Assembly: GCF_000188295.1 (NCBI RefSeq)
Contig: NZ_GL831112.1
Span: forward strand, 1,647,432-1,655,149
DNA length: 7,718 nucleotides
From: Streptococcus vestibularis ATCC 49124
GTDB lineage: Bacteria; Bacillota; Bacilli; Lactobacillales; Streptococcaceae
Direction of reading: 5' to 3'
Shown here: positions 5,792 to 7,718 of the stretch, piece after piece
Layout: every line of letters starts with the position of its first letter
Numbering within the stretch: the stretch's first letter is position 1
Notes under the pieces: generated by a model
The model's input: only the letters and a program-made list of their open reading frames with translations
Told to the model about the DNA's origin: nothing
The model's database searches: none
Made by a program: the position numbers and the translations under genes

Positions 5792-7144
5792 ATGAATATC
5801 TTCAAAAAAATTATACTAAAGTTTATTTTTATTATCATAATTGATATCGTACTACTAATTACTGCCTCTAATTATATTCGCAGCCAACAGTCTGCCTCAA
5901 ATATAGTTGACAAGATATCCAATGGAATTACTTTTTCTAATGGAAACTATGTAGTAAGTTCAGCCGCAAAAAAGTTAATTGATAAAGATAATTTATGGAT
6001 AATGGTTATTGATAAAAATAGTGGTAAAGAAAAATTCAATGTTAATAAACCTAAAGAAATAGCCAGTCAATTTAATTTTACTGATGCTATTAGATTCTCT
6101 AGATATTATCTAAAAGATTATCCTGTATTTACTCAACTAAAAGACGACAACGATGATATATATATTATCGCATTTCCAAAAGACAGTATTATACAATACG
6201 GCAATAATTACTTTGAATTGAATAGAATCCAAATCATTCCGATTATCATCCTATCAATTATATTTGCTAATATTTTATTTTGTCTCTTACTATATTGTCA
6301 CAGCCTTACTTTCTTTAACCGAAATATCAAACCAATTATTAACGCAATTAACAACTTACCAAGTGGTATAAACACTCAAGTAAAATCTGTAAAAGAGCTA
6401 GATAAATTGACTCTTGCTGTTAATTCTGCAAATCAACAATTACGTGAAAACGAAAATTTTAAAGAAAATTGGATTTCAGGAATAGCTCATGACATAAAAA
6501 CCCCACTCTCAGTTATCATGGCTAATACATCATTAGCCATTGAAAAAACAGACAATGATGACCTATTAAAAAATTTGAAACCTACACTAGTTGAGAGTCA
6601 CTATATTCAAAATTTGCTAAACGATCTCAACATATTCGCTAGACTAACAAACGGTAATTTTAAATTAAATCAAGAAATAACAGATATTATCCCCTTCTTT
6701 AGGGAAATAATCATACAAATTATTAATGAAGAGATTTGGAATAATTTTAATTTTGAGTTTATTCCTGATAATAAATTGTTGGGTAAAAAAATGTACATTG
6801 AAAAATCTTTGATGTCTAGAGTTATTCACAATCTCATTTATAATTCTGTATTGCATAACCCTTCTGGTTGTAATATTCAGATTGTCCTTAACTATATTTC
6901 TCGTAATAAATTTTCAGTTATTATACGTGATAATGGAATTGGAACCTCTACAGATAGACTTAAAAATATTAATAAAATTGAGGAATTTAATTTTGATATT
7001 TCTGGGGCTCGCAGAAGTGGTATGGGACTAAAAATTTCTAACCAAATTGTTGATTTACATGGAGGTAGTATGATTATCACAAGTGAACAAGGAGAATATT
7101 TTCAAACAGAAATTATCCTTCCTATTGAATCACCTACCTTATAG
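5792..7144 (+). CDS. lanK: Membrane sensor histidine kinase, partner of the upstream regulator (LanK/ScnK type)
   Basis: Sensor kinase, 450 aa, that autophosphorylates and passes the phosphate to the response regulator encoded just upstream. The ribosome binding site GAGGG lies 6 nt from the start. Two membrane segments (about 6-25 and 147-168) enclose an extracytoplasmic sensor domain of roughly 120 residues, rich in Lys, Asp and Asn. The cytoplasmic part has the H-box GIAHDIKTPLSVI with the phosphorylated His 233, the N-box HNLIYNSVLHNP (Asn 351), the G1 box DNGIG (380-384) and the G2 box RRSGMGLKIS (408-416). Nothing is missing. In lantibiotic loci such kinases sense the mature peptide, and here no peptide can be made by this locus. 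The IS fragment begins about 40 bp after the stop, and no clear terminator is visible between them. Confidence 0.85.
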   Translation: MNIFKKIILKFIFIIIIDIVLLITASNYIRSQQSASNIVDKISNGITFSNGNYVVSSAAKKLIDKDNLWIMVIDKNSGKEKFNVNKPKEIASQFNFTDAIRFSRYYLKDYPVFTQLKDDNDDIYIIAFPKDSIIQYGNNYFELNRIQIIPIIILSIIFANILFCLLLYCHSLTFFNRNIKPIINAINNLPSGINTQVKSVKELDKLTLAVNSANQQLRENENFKENWISGIAHDIKTPLSVIMANTSLAIEKTDNDDLLKNLKPTLVESHYIQNLLNDLNIFARLTNGNFKLNQEITDIIPFFREIIIQIINEEIWNNFNFEFIPDNKLLGKKMYIEKSLMSRVIHNLIYNSVLHNPSGCNIQIVLNYISRNKFSVIIRDNGIGTSTDRLKNINKIEEFNFDISGARRSGMGLKISNQIVDLHGGSMIITSEQGEYFQTEIILPIESPTL

Positions 7145-7247
7145 TACCCAGTCATTCCATTTTAAATAATTGAGTTTTGGAATTCTGTCAATATTTTGGA
7201 CACATTTTAGGAGAAAAATTTGAAGGCTAGCGCCCTTCGGTTGCTGG

Positions 7248-7297
7248 ACTCCTTCTACGAGATCATAAAATGAATTTTATAAGCGCGTAGAAGGAGT
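7248..7297 (-). terminator. Long hairpin between the transposase stop and the IS end
   Basis: A perfect 12-bp outer stem (ACTCCTTCTACG at 7248-7259 with CGTAGAAGGAGT at 7286-7297) encloses a 7-bp inner inverted repeat (ATAAAAT at 7265-7271 with ATTTTAT at 7274-7280). It lies 23 bp past the transposase stop. A second small stem (GAAGG at 7222-7226 with CCTTC at 7234-7238) follows on the terminus side. The hairpin probably ends transcription or blocks read-through at the IS edge, but there is no clean T run. Confidence 0.45.
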
Positions 7298-7320
7298 GCT
7301 ATTAACTAAGCAATTTGTTT

Positions 7321-7542
7321 TTAAAATTCATTCGGACAAAGATAGTTCAGTTTGCTGTGGCGCCTCCTCGAATTATAAAAACCTCCGATATACTTAAAAA
7401 TACTATCGTAACAGGTCTGAAAATCTTTATAACCAATATTAGCTTCGGCGTAAATACACTCCTTTTTGATCGTTGCGTGAAATGACTCTATACAACTATT
7501 GTCATATGGGCATCCCTTAGCACTATAGGAATGTTGAATACA
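7321..7542 (-). pseudogene. IS3-family transposase (orfB) C-terminal fragment
   Basis: About 73 codons remain of a DDE transposase with a retroviral-integrase-type core. Reading the minus strand from near 7540, the sequence gives IQHSYSAKGCPYDNSCIESF, then HATIKKECIY, and later GGFYNSRRRHSKLNYLCPNE with a final Phe before the TAA at 7321-7323. The Glu in CIESFHATIKKE is where the third catalytic acidic residue of this family lies, and YNSRRRHSKL is the usual C-terminal signature. The two catalytic Asp residues and the upstream orfA are absent, so the protein is inactive. The upstream break coincides with the start of a yciI-like coding sequence in the opposite direction. Confidence 0.88.
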
Positions 7543-7547
7543 GTGGT

Positions 7548-7679
7548 GTTCAAGAAATCATTGCACACGATCCATTCTATCAAAATGAGATTGCCCAATA
7601 TGATATCATTGAATTTGAGGCAAGTAAGTATTGTCCGGAATTTGAAACTATCATCAGTAAACCTTTTGACGACAAGTAG
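7548..7679 (+). pseudogene. yciI-like gene, 3' end only
   Basis: The frame from 7548 encodes 43 residues, beginning VQEIIAHDPFYQNEIAQYDI and continuing EFEASKYCPEFE before a TAG at 7677-7679. The motif HDPFYQNEIAQY, followed by an IEF strand, matches the C-terminal half of YciI-like proteins, small dimeric alpha/beta-barrel proteins of about 95-100 aa and uncertain function. The first half is replaced by the IS3 fragment, and there is no start codon or ribosome binding site at the junction. It was probably part of the chromosome flanking the lantibiotic locus. The 39 bases after it to the window edge show no gene I can recognise. Confidence 0.65.
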
Positions 7680-7718
7680 GTTTATTAGGAATCTATATAC
7701 AAAAGGAATTTTCAGCAC

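Larger units (their letters stand above)
7186..7542 (-). mobile_element. 3' remnant of an IS3-family insertion sequence
   Basis: The fragment contains the transposase C-terminus on the minus strand and the element's outer end. The end begins TGTCAATATTTTGGACACA at 7186, with TG as the outermost bases as is usual in IS3-family ends, and it contains the palindrome-like TGTC...GACA. The left part of the element (orfA and most of orfB) is missing. At about 7540-7543 the transposase reading abruptly meets a yciI-like sequence, so a deletion took the rest. It cannot move by itself. Confidence 0.7.

Noticed and set aside
7488..7718. Open 76-codon minus-strand frame at the right edge
   Set aside because: It runs antisense to the YciI remnant and out of frame with the transposase remnant, with no recognisable domain.

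Overview
The window looks like low-GC Firmicute DNA and most likely comes from a Streptococcus. The pointers are a YSIRK-type signal peptide, a CHAP/SH3 wall hydrolase carrying a GBS-Bsp-like repeat, and lantibiotic precursor remnants very close to streptococcin A-FF22 and salivaricin B. I cannot settle the species.

Layout, left to right. (1) Positions 1-2192, minus strand: an intact secreted CHAP-domain peptidoglycan hydrolase with three SH3-like repeats, followed after about 13 bp by the first codons of another exported protein. (2) Positions 2315-4878, minus strand: a decayed lantibiotic locus. In transcription order it holds a lacticin-481-group precursor gene (lanA1) broken by a 1-nt deletion, a terminator/attenuator hairpin, a second precursor gene (lanA2) broken by a frameshift and two nonsense codons, a 32-codon open frame that may be the start of the lost modification gene, a shredded LanF immunity ATPase gene, an intact-length subtilisin-like leader peptidase (LanP) gene with an unusual Asp at the oxyanion-hole position, and a 21-codon stub of a response regulator gene. 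No lanM, lanT, lanE or lanG of useful length remains. (3) Positions 5043-7144, plus strand, divergent from lanA1: an intact OmpR-type response regulator and its sensor kinase, which in this setting are most likely the lantibiotic regulators. (4) Positions 7186-7542: the 3' end of an IS3-family element, with the transposase C-terminus on the minus strand, its terminal end and a strong hairpin. (5) Positions 7543-7679: the 3' end of a yciI-like gene, cut by the IS fragment.

Originally the kinase and regulator would have switched on the divergent precursor genes, LanM would have modified the peptides, LanT and/or LanP would have removed leaders, and LanFEG would have given self-immunity. What survives is the sensing pair and one protease. 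Production and self-immunity appear dead, so the region reads as a genomic fossil of a two-peptide class II lantibiotic locus, possibly mixed with a class I-like lanP-lanR piece.
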